Positions 8,882 to 20,520 of a stretch of 64,000 bases of DNA are shown one piece after another. This stretch comes from Leptidea sinapis (taxonomy: Eukaryota > Arthropoda > Insecta > Lepidoptera > Pieridae). Position numbers and translations under genes: made by a program. The notes beneath the pieces were generated by a model. It was not told where the DNA came from, ran no database searches, and saw nothing but the letters and a program-made list of their open reading frames with translations. The stretch lies in assembly GCF_905404315.1 (NCBI RefSeq), contig NC_066312.1:10961001-11025000 (forward strand). The letters run 5' to 3'. The first letter of the stretch is position 1. Each line of letters opens with the position of its first letter.

Positions 8882-11233
8882 TTGTAGTTACTAATAATAC
8901 ATTATTATAAAGACTACGGAGTACGTGTGGATACCCACTTATTATAGTATAATATAGTACTTAAACGAGGATTGAACTGTTTAATTTAATTTTGTGTGGT
9001 ACTTACTAATAAAACATTATTAATAGTACTACTGATTAGGTGTGGATACTTACGTATTATAGTATAAAGTAAGTAAACAGGGTTTGAATTGTTTTGTTTA
9101 TTTTTGTGTGGTACTTACTAATAAAACATTATTAATAGTAGTACATAGTAGGTGTGAATACTTATGTATTATAGTATATAGTAAGTAAACAGGGATTGAA
9201 TTGTTTAATTTAATTTTGTGTGGTACTTACTAATAAAACATTATTAATAGTACTACATAGTAGGTGTGAATACTTACGTATTATAGTATATGGTAAGTAA
9301 ACAGGGTTTGAATTGTTTTGTTTATTTTTGTGTGGTACTTACTAATAAAACATTATTAATAGTACTACTGATTAGGTGTGGATACTTACGTATTATAGTA
9401 TATAGTAAGTAAACAGGGATTGAATTGTTTAATTTAATTTTCTGTGGTACTTACTAATAATACATTATTAATAGTACTACATAGTAGGTGTGAATACTTA
9501 CGTATTATAGTATATGGTAAGTAAACAGGGTTTGAATTGTTTTGTTTAATTTTGTGTGGTACTTACTAATAAAACATTATTAATAGTACTACTGATTAGG
9601 TGTGGATACTTACGTATTATAGTATATAGTAAGTAAACAGGGTTTGAATTGTTTTGTTTATTTTTGTGTGGTACTTACTAATAAAACATTATTAATAGTA
9701 CTACTGATTAGGTGTGGATACTTACGTATTATAGTATATAGTAAGTAAACAGGGTTTGAATTGTTTTGTTTATTTTTGTGTGGTACTTACTAATAAAACA
9801 TTATTAATAGTACTACTGATTAGGTGTGGATACTTACGTATTTTAGTATAAAGTAAGTAAACAGGGTTTGAATTGTTTTGTTTATTTTTGTGTGGTACTT
9901 ACTAATAAAACATTATTAATAGTACTACTGATTAGGTGTGGATACTTACGTATTATAGTATATAATAAGTAAACAGGGTTTGAATTGTTTTGTTTATTTT
10001 TGTGTGGTACTTACTAATAAAACATTATTAATAGTAGTACATAGTAGGTGTGAATACTTATGTATTATAGTATATAGTAAGTAAACAGGGATTGAATTGT
10101 TTTGTTTATTTTTGTGTGGTACTTACTAATAAAACATTATTAATAGTACTACTGATTAGGTGTGGATACTTACGTATTATAGTATATAGTAAGTAAACAG
10201 GGTTTGAATTGTTTTGTTTATTTTTGTGTGGTACTTACTAATAAATCATTATTAATAGTAGTACATAGTAGGTGTGAATACTTATGTATTATAGTATATA
10301 GTAAGTAAACAGGGATTGAATTGTTTTGTTTATTTTTGTGTGGTACTTACTAATAAAACATTATTAATAGTACTACTGATTAGGTGTGGATACTTACGTA
10401 TTATAGTATATAGTAAGTAAACAGGGTTTGAATTGTTTTGTTTATTTTTGTGTGGTACTTACTAATAAAACATTATTAATAGTAGTACATAGTAGGTGTG
10501 AATACTTATGTATTATAGTATATAGTAAGTAAACAGGGATTGAATTGTTTTGTTTATTTTTGTGTGGTACTTACTAATGAAACATTATTAATAGTACTAC
10601 TGATTAGGTGTGGATACTTACGTATTATAGTATATAGTAAGTAAACAGGGTTTGAATTGTTTTGTTTATTTTTGTGTGGTACTTACTAATAAAACATTAT
10701 TAATAGTAGTACATAGTAGGTGTGAATACTTATGTATTATAGTATATAGTAAGTAAACAGGGATTGAATTGTTTTGTTTATTTTTGTGTGGTACTTACTA
10801 ATAAAACATTATTAATAGTACTACTGATTAGGTGTGGATACTTACGTATTATAGTATGTAGTAAGTAAACAGGGTTTGAATTGTTTTGTTTATTTTTGTG
10901 TGGTACTTACTAATAAAACATTATTAATAGTAGTACATAGTAGGTGTGAATACTTATGTATTATAGTATATAGTAAGTAAACAGGGATTGAATTGTTTAA
11001 TTTAATTTTGTGTGGTACTTACTAATAAAACATTATTAATAGTACTACATAGTAGGTGTGAATACTTACGTATTATAGTATATGTTAAGTAAACAGGGTT
11101 TGAATTGTTTTGTTTAATTTTGTGTGGTACTTACTAATAAAACATTTTTAATAGTACTACTGATTAGGTGTGGATACTTACGTATTAAAGTATATACTAC
11201 CTAAACAAGGATTTAATTGTTTAATTTAATTTA
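8882..11233. repeat. Satellite array, 21 monomers of exactly 112 bp
   Basis: The landmark GTGTGGTACTTACTAATA recurs at 8994, 9106, 9218, 9330 and then every 112 bases to 11122, with no insertion or deletion in any unit. One degenerate unit before 8994 and one degenerate tail unit (from 11122) close the array. Two main monomer types differ at several linked sites: A has ACTGATTAGGTGTGGATAC with CTTACG; B has ACATAGTAGGTGTGAATAC, usually with CTTATG. From 10002 to 10897 they alternate strictly (B-A four times), giving a 224-bp higher-order unit. No open frame runs through it. Confidence 0.95.
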
Positions 11234-11611
11234 CTATTATTGAATGAATGATAAAATATAGAAATTATGTAGTCATCACAAAAAGTTATACATAAGTTTT
11301 TTCAAGTATTGAATTGGTGGAAGGGGTTGCAATGTATAATGTATATGCAAATTCAGTAAAAAATTATATGTGTAGTTGCAAATTGTTCGATAAGAGATAC
11401 AAGTAGATGAGATCAAAGTAAGTAGCGCTCAGACGTGTCGGTCAGGATGTAGTCAACTAGTACTTTGACCCATATGCTTAAGGCATCCTTCCTGTCCAAA
11501 CTAGCTCGGTGAATCCTTATATAAACTGTACCAAGTTGTTTCACAAATTAAATAGATTTTGCGTTTATTCCCTCTAGTGTTGTAACTTCTTTTTGACCAC
11601 TCTTAAGCCTT
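11234..11611. other. Anonymous sequence after the satellite
   Basis: Nothing recognised. Confidence 0.4.
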
Positions 11612-11756
11612 AGATAATTTATACGTCGAGATAGGGCCTTTTGCTGATAGACAACCGATGAAAACAGGCCAGGTTTATTATTTTAGTGTGCGTGATTGTC
11701 TTATACTCGCGATAATTTTTGTATGTCATGACAAAAAATTGAGGTTAACAGTTAAC
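11612..11756 (+). repeat. Dispersed repeat Q, copy 1
   Basis: Shares GACAACCGATGAAAACAGGC, TTTTAGTGTGCGTGAT, GTCTTATAC and GAGGTTAAC in the same order with 57355-57500. Class unknown; no coding potential. Confidence 0.55.
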
Positions 11757-11789
11757 AAAAAATTAAGGTCGGGACTCGAATTGCGACTT

Positions 11790-12124
11790 TTTTTAATGAA
11801 AATAAGGGACGAGACGAACAGGACGTTCAATTGATAGTGATTGATACGCTCTGCCCAATATAATGCAGTGCCGCTCAGGATTCTTGAAAAACCCAAAATT
11901 TGTGAGTGGCACTACAAATGCGTTCGTCACCTTGAGACATAAGATGTTAAGTCTCATTTGCCCAGTAATTTCACTAGCTACGGCGCCCTTCAGAACGAAC
12001 AACAATAATGCTTACACATTACTGCTTCACGGAAGAAATAGGCGTCGTTGTGGTACCCATAATCTAGCCGGCATCAAAGGATGCCGGCTAGATTATGCAA
12101 AGGCATAGAAGCATCCCACTGGTC
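11790..12124 (-). mobile_element. SL SINE-like element, full length, with foldback scar
   Basis: Complete SL copy on the minus strand, from tail (left, AAAATAAGGGACGAGACGAA) to head (right, TCCCACTGG). Near the head, 12059-12075 (ATAATCTAGCCGGCATC) is repeated in perfect inverted form at 12080-12096 across a 4-base loop. Other copies have only one arm, so the second arm arose after or during insertion. Confidence 0.85.
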
Positions 12125-12775
12125 CCACCTTCACAAAGAAGACTCAATTTTTCCCGAAAATAAAATATTATTCAAATGATTGACGACAAGCGTATAGCGC
12201 GGGTAAGTTTTGTGACAGAATAAAGGGTAGGTTGATGTAGTCCTTATCTATCGAGCATCGATAGATATATCCGCACGAACACTTCCATTGTAATACAATA
12301 TTTTCAATTTTCCTTTGATAAATGTATCCCAAATGAGTCCTTTGTCTGCATTCCAGATAGTAACAATTTTATATTTGATGTTTCGACGAATTTCAATTCA
12401 ATTTCACGAAATTCAGTTTGTTTTCAGGAATAGTTTGTGACTCTTTAATAGAATTGTGTTACTGACAACGTTCGCCTTTTGTGATGTCCGTTCATTTTCG
12501 ACGAAAAGTTGCAAGAATTTTTAATTTTCACTAGAGATTGTTACATAATATGTCAGGTACAGTAAAGTCAAATTATCTTTAATTTGACTTAACTAGGACT
12601 CTGAGCAGGTACTACGAAAAAATTAATCTTACAGAAATTCAGCAAAATTTATTCCTAGGTTTTGTTGTATACACACATTTTAAAAAAAAAGGTAAAACAT
12701 AATTTTAAAGTACTCAATTGTAAAAATTTTGTTCTGACTAATCGCGGTCCAATAGTCGACTTTAACCTTAGTCGA
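12125..12775. other. Anonymous AT-rich sequence
   Basis: Contains a perfect 8-base hairpin, TCTATCGA-GCA-TCGATAGA (12247-12265). Nothing else recognised. Confidence 0.4.
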
Positions 12776-12955
12776 ACCAATTTCAAATTCAAATTCAAAT
12801 ATTTTTATTCAAAATCCCTTACTGAACGTCAAAAACTACCACCCATTCAAAAGAGACTGCCGCAGACCTGAGAAAAATGGGCGCAAGAAAATATGGATTA
12901 CAATGTGATATCGTACAATAAAGATTTATAATTAAAGAACCTGAGTGTGTTCGCT
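12776..12955 (-). mobile_element. LINE-A 3' UTR and tail
   Basis: On the minus strand, downstream of the LINE-A stop codon: a CAGGTCTG-type block, a block for TGGTAGTTTTTGACG, AATAAAAATATTTG and a terminal (TTTGAA)n run. The same UTR recurs at 23300-23425, 35745-35890 (minus), 53030-53147 and 55080-55410. Confidence 0.7.
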
Positions 12956-13279
12956 TTATTCCCAGTCCGTGGTGTCATTAAGAAAATCGTTTATGCTATA
13001 GTAGACTTTCCCACACAAAGGTTTATTAACAATTCTTTTAAATTTCGTAACACATTTGTTTTGTACATTTTCTGGGATCATATTGTAGAAGCATATACAT
13101 CGCCCAACAAAAGACTTACGAACTCGACCCAACCGAGTAGTAGGCATAACAAGTTTATGCTTGTTCCTCGTGTTAACATTATGAATGTCACAGTTTCTAG
13201 AAAATTCCTCAATGTGCTTATGTACATACAGATCTTGCTTACATACATAATCATCATAATCGAGCGTGACAGCTTAGAC
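12956..13279 (-). pseudogene. LINE-A reverse transcriptase, C-terminal fragment
   Basis: About 107 codons open to the stop at 12956-12958. The protein runs from a VTLDYDDYVCKQDLYVHKHI segment through FSRNCDIHNVNTRNKHKL and MPTTRLGRVRKSFVGRCICF to YSINDFLNDTTDWE. This is the region after the polymerase domain of Jockey/CR1-type LINE ORF2, the usual survivor of 5' truncation. Catalytic motifs are absent because the copy starts downstream of them. It is the least damaged LINE-A copy here; 23035-23425, 52668-53147 and 54955-55410 carry frameshifts. A host gene is unlikely because the segment continues into the repeated LINE 3' UTR. Clade assignment is from memory. Confidence 0.75.
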
Positions 13280-13394
13280 TAATTCAATACCCTAAAAAGA
13301 AAGTATAGAAATAACACTTCAAAAATGAAACGCCTTGATCTTTATATAGCAAAGTGTACTAAACCCACTCTTGCTACTGTGTTACCTTATTTCT

Positions 13395-13460
13395 TTTTAA
13401 CCGACTTCAAAAACGGAAGAAGTTCTCAATTCGTTGGTATGTTTTTTTTATTATTATTGC
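13395..13460 (+). repeat. AACCGACTTCAAAAA repeat end, copy 1
   Basis: Carries TTAACCGACTTCAAAAACGG and AGTTCTCAATTCGTTGGTAT. The same opening is at 51021 and, inverted, near 49533. It is a common moth repeat terminus; I cannot assign a class. Confidence 0.5.
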
Positions 13461-14030
13461 AAATATTGGTTGATACCACTTTTTAAATATAAAAGTAATA
13501 TGTGGACAAACAGACATGTTACTCATTGAATTATTGCAATTCTAATGGTGACAGAATAATTAAAATCAATCAAGTAGTCTTGAATTAATTCTTTACAAAC
13601 AGAAAATATATTATGTAAATAATTTATTCCTTCTTGTTTATAATATAAATTTATAAAAGCGTGCTTTTTTAGTTTTTAAACTGTTATTTGCATTACTTAT
13701 TTAAATAAATATTCTCATTGGTATTCTCATTAGATAAATCGGTTAAAGATAATCGTTTAAATTTAAAATTAACATCAATTCCTGCCTTATTGACATTTTG
13801 CAAATTGTAAAATGAAATAATTTTATGAAATTCTAATCTAAAAAATCTTGCCGATTACATTGGGTCAAAATTAGTAAATGAGTCGGTTACAAGCAAACAT
13901 ACATACAGGTGAAGCTAATAAAAAGCGTGTAATAATAAATTACAAATATTTCTATTAGAATGATAATGCTGATAGTTATTGGGATGTCTATCATAGGCCT
14001 ATTAAGTGAGAGTAGCATAGATACATAATA
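13461..14030. other. Anonymous AT-rich sequence
   Basis: Nothing recognised. Confidence 0.4.
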
Positions 14031-14360
14031 AGATTAGCGTCTGCCATCTCAATTGCTTTAAACGTTCAGCTTTCAAAGCTAATTCCCATGAGGTAGGCAG
14101 TAGGCACGGGAAACATAGTCGGTGACGCTTTACGTCACCCACCCGAAAAGTACTTTTAGGCGCGTCAAGCACGCCTCTAGGAGATATGGAAGGGGTTGCC
14201 ACCCCGAGTGAGTTCGAAAAAAGGCGATGCACTTCGGATTGCTCCTTTTATGTCCGCGATCGATCGTTTCGGTGAAGGAATTTTTATCTGTCCGGTGTGA
14301 GGCGAGTGTAACTTCACACGTGGTACGTACCGCTAGCCTAATTGGGCACCCCCACTATTT
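14031..14360. other. GC-richer segment with hairpin, unknown
   Basis: Higher G+C than its flanks. Contains a perfect 7-base stem, GGTGACG-CTTTA-CGTCACC. A 76-codon minus-strand frame (14002-14232) spans part of it but has no motif. It may be a unique non-coding element or the remnant of a transposon without another copy here. Confidence 0.3.
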
Positions 14361-15655
14361 CAATTAGAAAATAGAAAAGCAGTGATTTCACGTTAGCGGT
14401 GGACGAGCGCTGCCATTTTGAAATATGTATTGCACGAAACACGAAACTGTTAAGCGCAGTTTACGAACTAATATTTAAGACTCTTGCAATATATTAAGTT
14501 CATTCAAGTTATTCCATTTAGAGCTAATAATATTCTGTGTCACTTATTCGTTAATCTTTAATTAGGCTTTAAAATAATTGAAATTTACGAACTAGAGGAA
14601 GGAAGAACAGTTTTTTTTTTGTCCCACTAAAAGAGCTATATTGTTCCGGAATTTTTAAAAATGAGTTGACACAGTTAATCATTTTTTTTATTACATTTTC
14701 GAAGTTCTTGTACTTACCTGGAACTCTTTCTGAACTATAATGAGTAACTTGTCTCGAGTACTTACCTGAAAAAAAAAATGAAAATTAACATTTGTTTAAA
14801 TATAAAAAAAGAAATTTTAGATGCATAGACCACGTTGAATATTATTATGACATCGTCTTATGAAGCTTTACGAGTATTTGCGGGAAATTATATTTTAAAA
14901 GTTTAAGCACTGATGTTTTTTAAGTTAAGATAAAAATACTTTCGTAAATTGAGTGAAATAAACGCCATACGAATCATTCAATCAATCATCTAGAGAAGCT
15001 TCCATTAATTGAATGTACATTATCTGCAAAATCTCATAATTAGCTCATAATTAATAATTCATTCGAGTGACTGATTTTGTAATAAATTAACAAATACTCC
15101 AACTTGCTGATACAGTTATATATAGAAAGGTGGCCATATCAAACTAAAATTTCAACTTTACAGAATCAACTGCAGTGGGCGATAGGATAGGGCGCAGCAA
15201 AAGAATTACAAACAAAAAACCAACCCATATTGATATTGAATCTGATGTTTGCATCTCAGAATAAAATCCATATTTGATTTGGAGCACTTCGAAAATTCCT
15301 CCCGATTCCTCTTCGCGAATTGAAATATAAAATGACTACTTTTTGCAGCACCGAAAACGTTTATTTTTGTTCGATACCGAGATTTTAAACCGCGAGATTC
15401 TCCGTTTTGCAGTGCCTTAGAGAATTGACGCCTTTGTTTCAGCCCTCCATTTTTAATTATTACTTATCCATAGCTCACAATCAGACACTTATTTGTTCAC
15501 AGTTACTCTAAACATTTTTTATCGACAACAATACTAAATAAGTAATTAGTAATTAGTAATGAATAATTGGAAACACACATTTTTTATGAATTTAGTACAA
15601 CGCCTCAAATATTTGGCGTTGAATTTGTTGAAATACCCACATGAATTTAAAAGTC
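14361..15655. other. Anonymous AT-rich sequence
   Basis: Nothing recognised; homopolymer runs only. Confidence 0.4.
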
Positions 15656-15659
15656 TATC

Positions 15660-15690
<31 letters not shown>

Positions 15691-15876
15691 CTGAAAATGG
15701 TCTTTGTTTGAGGCTCAATCACGCCTTAACCACTGATAGTATCGACATGAAACTACCACCATTCAATTCGAAATTTATCCTAGAATGTTTATGGCTTCGT
15801 TTTTATTGTATTTGTAATAAGATGAATAAATTTTAATTTGTTTCCTTTTAAAATTCCCCCAGCGAAGCGGGCGGGA
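15660..15876 (+). mobile_element. Helitron-like dispersed repeat, copy 3
   Basis: Opens with a (TA)n run (15667-15690), followed by TTGAGGCTCAATCACGCC, CCACTGATAGTATCGACATG, ATTTATCCTAG, AATAAGATGAATAAATTTTA and the end CCCCAGCGAAGCGGGCGGG. The GC-rich end resembles lepidopteran Helitron 3' hairpins, but no CTAG follows. Confidence 0.6.
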
Positions 15877-16915
15877 AATAAAAACCTACAACTGACATCA
15901 TCCCATAATAGCTAAGAACTATCCAAGTAGATCAATATGTACTTGGTAAAATTGATTTTTTCACAGTTAAACAAAATATATATACGAGATATATACGAGA
16001 ATCGAATGGTTTTTGTTCACAATTTTACGGATTTTAAGATAGCATTCATGCCATCTCGCAGGTTACGGTTTAAGATATTGTATTCTGTTTAAGATATTAT
16101 TATACAAAATTATCAGTTGTATACTTATTTTATTAACCTGTAAAATTCACAAATGTATTAGTACTTTTAAAGATAATTTATTTTAATTAAAAATAAATTT
16201 TAATTTATAATGTTAATTAATTATATTTTTATAGATATTTCATACTAGCTAGGTTAAAAGCACAGGAACACGTCTGTGATTTCCGCGTTGTTGTAAGTAT
16301 ATATTATAAAAAATCATACAAATTGCTAGTATTGGCTTACTTGTTTATATAGATATGATGGGAAAAAATTGTCTACCTAAAGTTTCCATATTCTAATACA
16401 GTTTAATACTTTTGATTGGTATGAAATTTGTCTCATAAAAGTAAGTGTACTGTTTTAAAAAGGATTATTAAATTTATATTTATTATAATATTTAGTGGTG
16501 ACTCTCAATATTTTTTCACATTTTATCAACATAGTAGTAAAATAGTTTTTATCCATAAAACGAATAGGTGGAGGTCGTTTCCTATTATAGCCGCCATAAC
16601 AAACAATTCTAGACAGCAAGATGGCGGTTTACATTATGGCCTCTATACAAATTAAATTTAAAATATTTATTTCTTAAAATAATATAAAGAGTTCAAATGA
16701 ATATTAATATTGTTATTGAAATGGACGTCTACAACTCAACATTATGTATGTGATGAAACCATTCTTAATGTATTTTCAGAATAATATTTCAAAGTGATAC
16801 ACAAAAATGTATTATTTATGTGATGTAAATTTCATTACTTATCCAACATTTGCATAGCACAATAACAACTCATTACCATTAATATATTTTTTTATTTTCA
16901 CATTATTCATACAGT
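15877..16915. other. Anonymous AT-rich sequence
   Basis: A 75-codon plus-strand frame (16428-16655) has no motif. Nothing else recognised. Confidence 0.4.
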
Positions 16916-17078
16916 GGTGCTCTAATTCGACAGGCGATTTTATAATTTATTATTGCCAAATAAGGATGCTCCATTGGTATTAGTAGCTCATTCCAAGGTG
17001 CTCCAATTCGACACCCGATTTTAAACTTTATTATTAGCATATAAGGTCACTTTGTTGCATTTGGTAGCTCATCCCAAT
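16916..17078 (+). repeat. Diverged 81-bp tandem duplication
   Basis: GGTGCTCTAATTCGACAGGC at 16916 recurs as GGTGCTCCAATTCGACACCC at 16997. The units also share GCGATTTTA or CCGATTTTA, TTTATTATT and TAGTAGCTCATTCCAA or TGGTAGCTCATCCCAA. They are clearly diverged, so the duplication is old. Confidence 0.7.
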
Positions 17079-17278
17079 TTCGCAATTTAGCTCTGTAAAC
17101 GTCTACATAAGAAATAAAGAGAAAGTCGTTCAACATATAAGAACTATATAACCATATATTTGTAATCAATAATTGCAAAAGAAAATATTTAAAGTGCATT
17201 TATTAAAAAAACGTATTGGACAAGCTAATTCACTCATACTACAGATTATAACACAAAATAAATACGCAAGTCGACTGG

Positions 17279-17345
17279 GCCACTCTGGTTGCCTGGACGT
17301 TTGACTGTCTAAAGAAAAAAGCCGCTCTAGTTGCGCGGACGTTTC
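17279..17345 (+). repeat. Short 42-bp duplication
   Basis: GCCACTCTGGTTGCCTGGAC at 17279 and GCCGCTCTAGTTGCGCGGAC at 17321, each followed by GTTT. Function unknown. Confidence 0.5.
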
Positions 17346-17734
17346 AGTAGATTATTGATTTTATCACCTTGTTATTTATTATTTAATACATATTCTGTCA
17401 AATATACAAAATTGTGACTATTGCATCTTTATATGCATGCGTGCGGTTAAAGTTACCGGAAAAAGTTGGAATACAAAAACAATAAAAATTAAAATGGGCA
17501 TTCTAATATTTTTTTAAAGTATTAAAAAACTACATTTACTAAAACTAGACTTCCAGAAAGCACACTGCTTGTGAGATTGTTTATGCGCTTTAGAGATATG
17601 AACTTACTTTAAAACATATTATTTAGTTAAATATGGATCGATTTAAATACAACTTTTTTATTTTTGTCGCAAATTAAAAAGTTAAAAGAAGCGACAAATA
17701 AATATAGCTATATAAAGTTATTTAAATTTAAAAT

Positions 17735-17951
17735 ATACTAATCTATATATTCATATAATATAAAAGACTTTGTATTGACTCATCACGATATATCTGGAAC
17801 CATAAGGCGTAGAGACTTGAAGTTTGGTAGGAATATTCCTTTTACCGAGTAGAAGCCAGCAACGGGCGACGGATTTTACAAATTTTATTTTTTATAAATT
17901 TTGTTTATTTTATTTTTATTGTGAGCAGACAACATTTATCGGATCAGCTAG
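17735..17951 (+). mobile_element. Non-autonomous Helitron
   Basis: Body with TTGTATTGACTCATCACGAT, GAAGTTTGGTAGGAATATTC and CAGCAACGGGCG. The end is ACAACATTTATCGGATCAG followed by CTAG (17948-17951) and T. Same family as 1560-1700 on the minus strand. Confidence 0.6.
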
Positions 17952-18877
17952 TCTATAAATAATATGACGTAGCTAATAAAATACTAGGCTCATGACGCGA
18001 ATAGTCTTTGGAAGAAGATTTTGTCTCGCAAATATTGAGAGACCCAAAACACCAATTAAAATAATTTTACTCAAATTTTTTTTTCAGAGAATTCGTCAAA
18101 ATTAAACAAGAAAATATTTGTAATCAAAAATTAATTAATATAATCATGAACAAGCGAACAACAAACGTTATATTGCGTGTTCATTGTCTATGGACAGTTT
18201 TGCGAAGATGCAGTCTCTTTACCCGGTACAATGACCACGTTAGTTACAATCTATTTTGAATAATTGTATGCCCTGTTTTGTTGTCACAATCAATACTTTC
18301 AGTTTACGCCCCCGCTTCATCGCATCTCAAAACTTTGTGGTCTTTAATATTATTAAGTATTGTTAAAACCAATTCCTATAAAAGCTTCACTTAGTGTTAT
18401 TATTTTAATAAAATATACATTATAATACAATATATAAAATTATTCTTCATCTACATAAAAACAGCGCACCCCTGTAAAATACATTATACCTACACGAGCG
18501 GCGAGGAATTAATGAAACATAAATGTTATTTATGTATTTCGCTGAAACAGCGTCTTAAAATTAATTCTTTTCTCTCTCGCATCGCTTTTATTAATATTTG
18601 TAAGAAGGAAGGGCGTTGGCACAGCTTACGATCCCCAAAGATAACATGCCGAATTAACATTTTCATGTGTTATTCATTTTCAAATACACGGTGTACGGTA
18701 TTATGATAAAATGTAAATATGTATCGATCTTGTTCTCGCAGCTTCAATCTTTCTTACAATATATTTTTTTTTATTATTTACTCACAAATACCTACATATC
18801 GGCCTGATTGACCAGATACTTAAAAAAATGACGGTATGACTCCATTTGATAATTGAGATCATCTATAAACTTTTTTT
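17952..18877. other. Anonymous AT-rich sequence
   Basis: Nothing recognised. Short chance frames only. Confidence 0.4.
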
Positions 18878-18912
18878 AGCCACGTTTTAGCCACGTTTTA
18901 GCCACGTTGGGC
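18878..18912 (+). repeat. Three tandem 11-bp units
   Basis: AGCCACGTTTT three times in a row, the last ending in GGGC instead. Confidence 0.8.
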
Positions 18913-19004
18913 ACTTTTTGGTGGTGGAAAATCGCGGTATATGGGTTCGCACTGACATGACTGGCGTGTGCAATAAATAAATATTTAAATATAGTTATAC
19001 ACTT

Positions 19005-19165
19005 TTTGGTGGGGTGAATTCGCGTCACCAAAATTCGTATAGCAGTATATCTGTAGCTATACAGCTGACGTATTGTGAAACATTAGTGCTGTTTATATCT
19101 TATAAGTGAAATTGAATGGATTTATTAAAAAAATCAATGTGTATATTATACTGTGCATTATCATC
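19005..19165 (+). repeat. Dispersed repeat R, copy 1 (partial)
   Basis: Holds TATATCTGTAGCTATACAGC, TGACGTATT, AACATTAGTGCTGT, GAAATTGAATGGATTTA and CAATGTGTATA. Other copies are at 41405-41640 and 50261-50545. TGTAGCTATACA forms a small hairpin. Class unknown. Confidence 0.65.
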
Positions 19166-19189
19166 ATGATTGTTTTATCGTGTAAATGG

Positions 19190-19248
19190 AGACAGGATTC
19201 TTGAAAAACTCAAAAATTCTGAGCGACACTACAATTATTGCGCTTACA
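19190..19248 (-). mobile_element. SL element fragment
   Basis: Only the loop region of the large SL hairpin survives: ACAGGATTCTTGAAAAACTC followed by ATTCTGAGCGACACTACAAT. Confidence 0.7.
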
Positions 19249-20365
19249 GCCGAAATATGGAACATGCCACAGTTTTATAGGACGTGATTTAACTATTTAT
19301 GTGTAGAACGTCATTGAAAAAGGAAATTAATACAACCGATGAAAATATTATTATTAATTAATATCATTATATTATTTTTACACGACTAGTTTATTTTATT
19401 TCACAACTAAACATATTGAAATCTATGTAATTCGCGTCCACTGGTTGTGGTTCAGTAGACATATGAGTATAAGAATTGTAACTGAACTTGAAAACTAACG
19501 TCAGGGTGTAGAATTTAGGTATCCTATAAATTTACCCTAATAATTATGCCCAAACGCACCAAAACTAAAAATAACTTTTCAGCCCGCAATTTTGTACACT
19601 CTCGGTCAAGTTGTCGCATAAGTCACACTAATCATAATATGCCAAGGTGCCTTATAACCGTTATAAGCTCGCTTCATACAAACAAATGAATATGTCAATA
19701 ACTTCAACTTCCACATTTATGCATTATGTATACTGGTCGATTGAGATTCTAATAATAATCACGTATAGCATGGAACGAGTTTCGAACCCCGCCCTTTAGT
19801 AATAGCTAAAACAATTAGAGCACTTATCAACAGTATGGATTGTAAGTGTTAGGTTACGTTTGCTTAATAATGCCATACGCCAGTCTGCCATGCCTATATA
19901 TGCACACAAAACTCCCCTAATATATTACTATGTCATAGATTATCATCCATTATATGTTTAGATGGAACAGAGTAGTGGTCTTACGTAATAATTTTTTATC
20001 ATAACATTGACGGATATCTCAATAACAAAATACATTGTTAAATCTCTTACAAACTTTAGTTTGTAAGCTTAACATTAACATTAAACATTTTTAGGTAAAG
20101 ACAAGCACCAAAAATACTTGAGACTTTTGACTTATTTGATTGTATAGGTAAAAATCTATAAGTAGAACATCTTCGCGATAAATAGGCGGCACAAGTGGGG
20201 AAGGGGATGCGGAGGACGGTGGGACGCTTCACTCCGTGAGTGATAACAGAGCGGACTTAGCACATATATAACAATTAAATAATAAAATAGTTTTGTTACA
20301 ATCTGCCCATATTAGTTTATTATAAATTATTAAATAATTTGTGATTTTTAAACTCTCGGGCTGTG
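19249..20365. other. Anonymous sequence
   Basis: A short G-rich patch lies near 20195-20225. No gene seen. Confidence 0.4.
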
Positions 20366-20520
20366 ACGTAGTGACGCATGGATCGTAAATCTTGTTGAAC
20401 TCTTAAGTTCAACGCTTGGTAGGAGTGCTCTTGCGGAACCCGAAAGGTAAGTGTTTGAGTCCCGCATCGTTCATAAATTTTGGTTACAAATTTCATTTGT
20501 ATTATAAATTATTTTCAAAT
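20366..20520 (+). mobile_element. tRNA-derived SINE, copy 1
   Basis: A-box-like CTTGGTAGGAGTGC (20415-20428) and B-box-like GTTTGAGTCCC (20453-20463) lie about 25 bases apart, closer than in a tRNA. They are followed by CATCGTTCATAAATTTTGG and a TTTGTATTATAA-type tail. The same family lies at 57108-57290. The weak T-stem and missing anticodon arm argue against a working tRNA gene. Confidence 0.6.

Noticed and set aside
8882..11233. CRISPR-like array
   Set aside because: Units are 112 bp with no unique spacers. This is eukaryotic satellite DNA.
12947..13282. Plus-strand 111-codon frame
   Set aside because: Antisense shadow of the LINE-A coding fragment, which reads on the minus strand with a recognisable protein.
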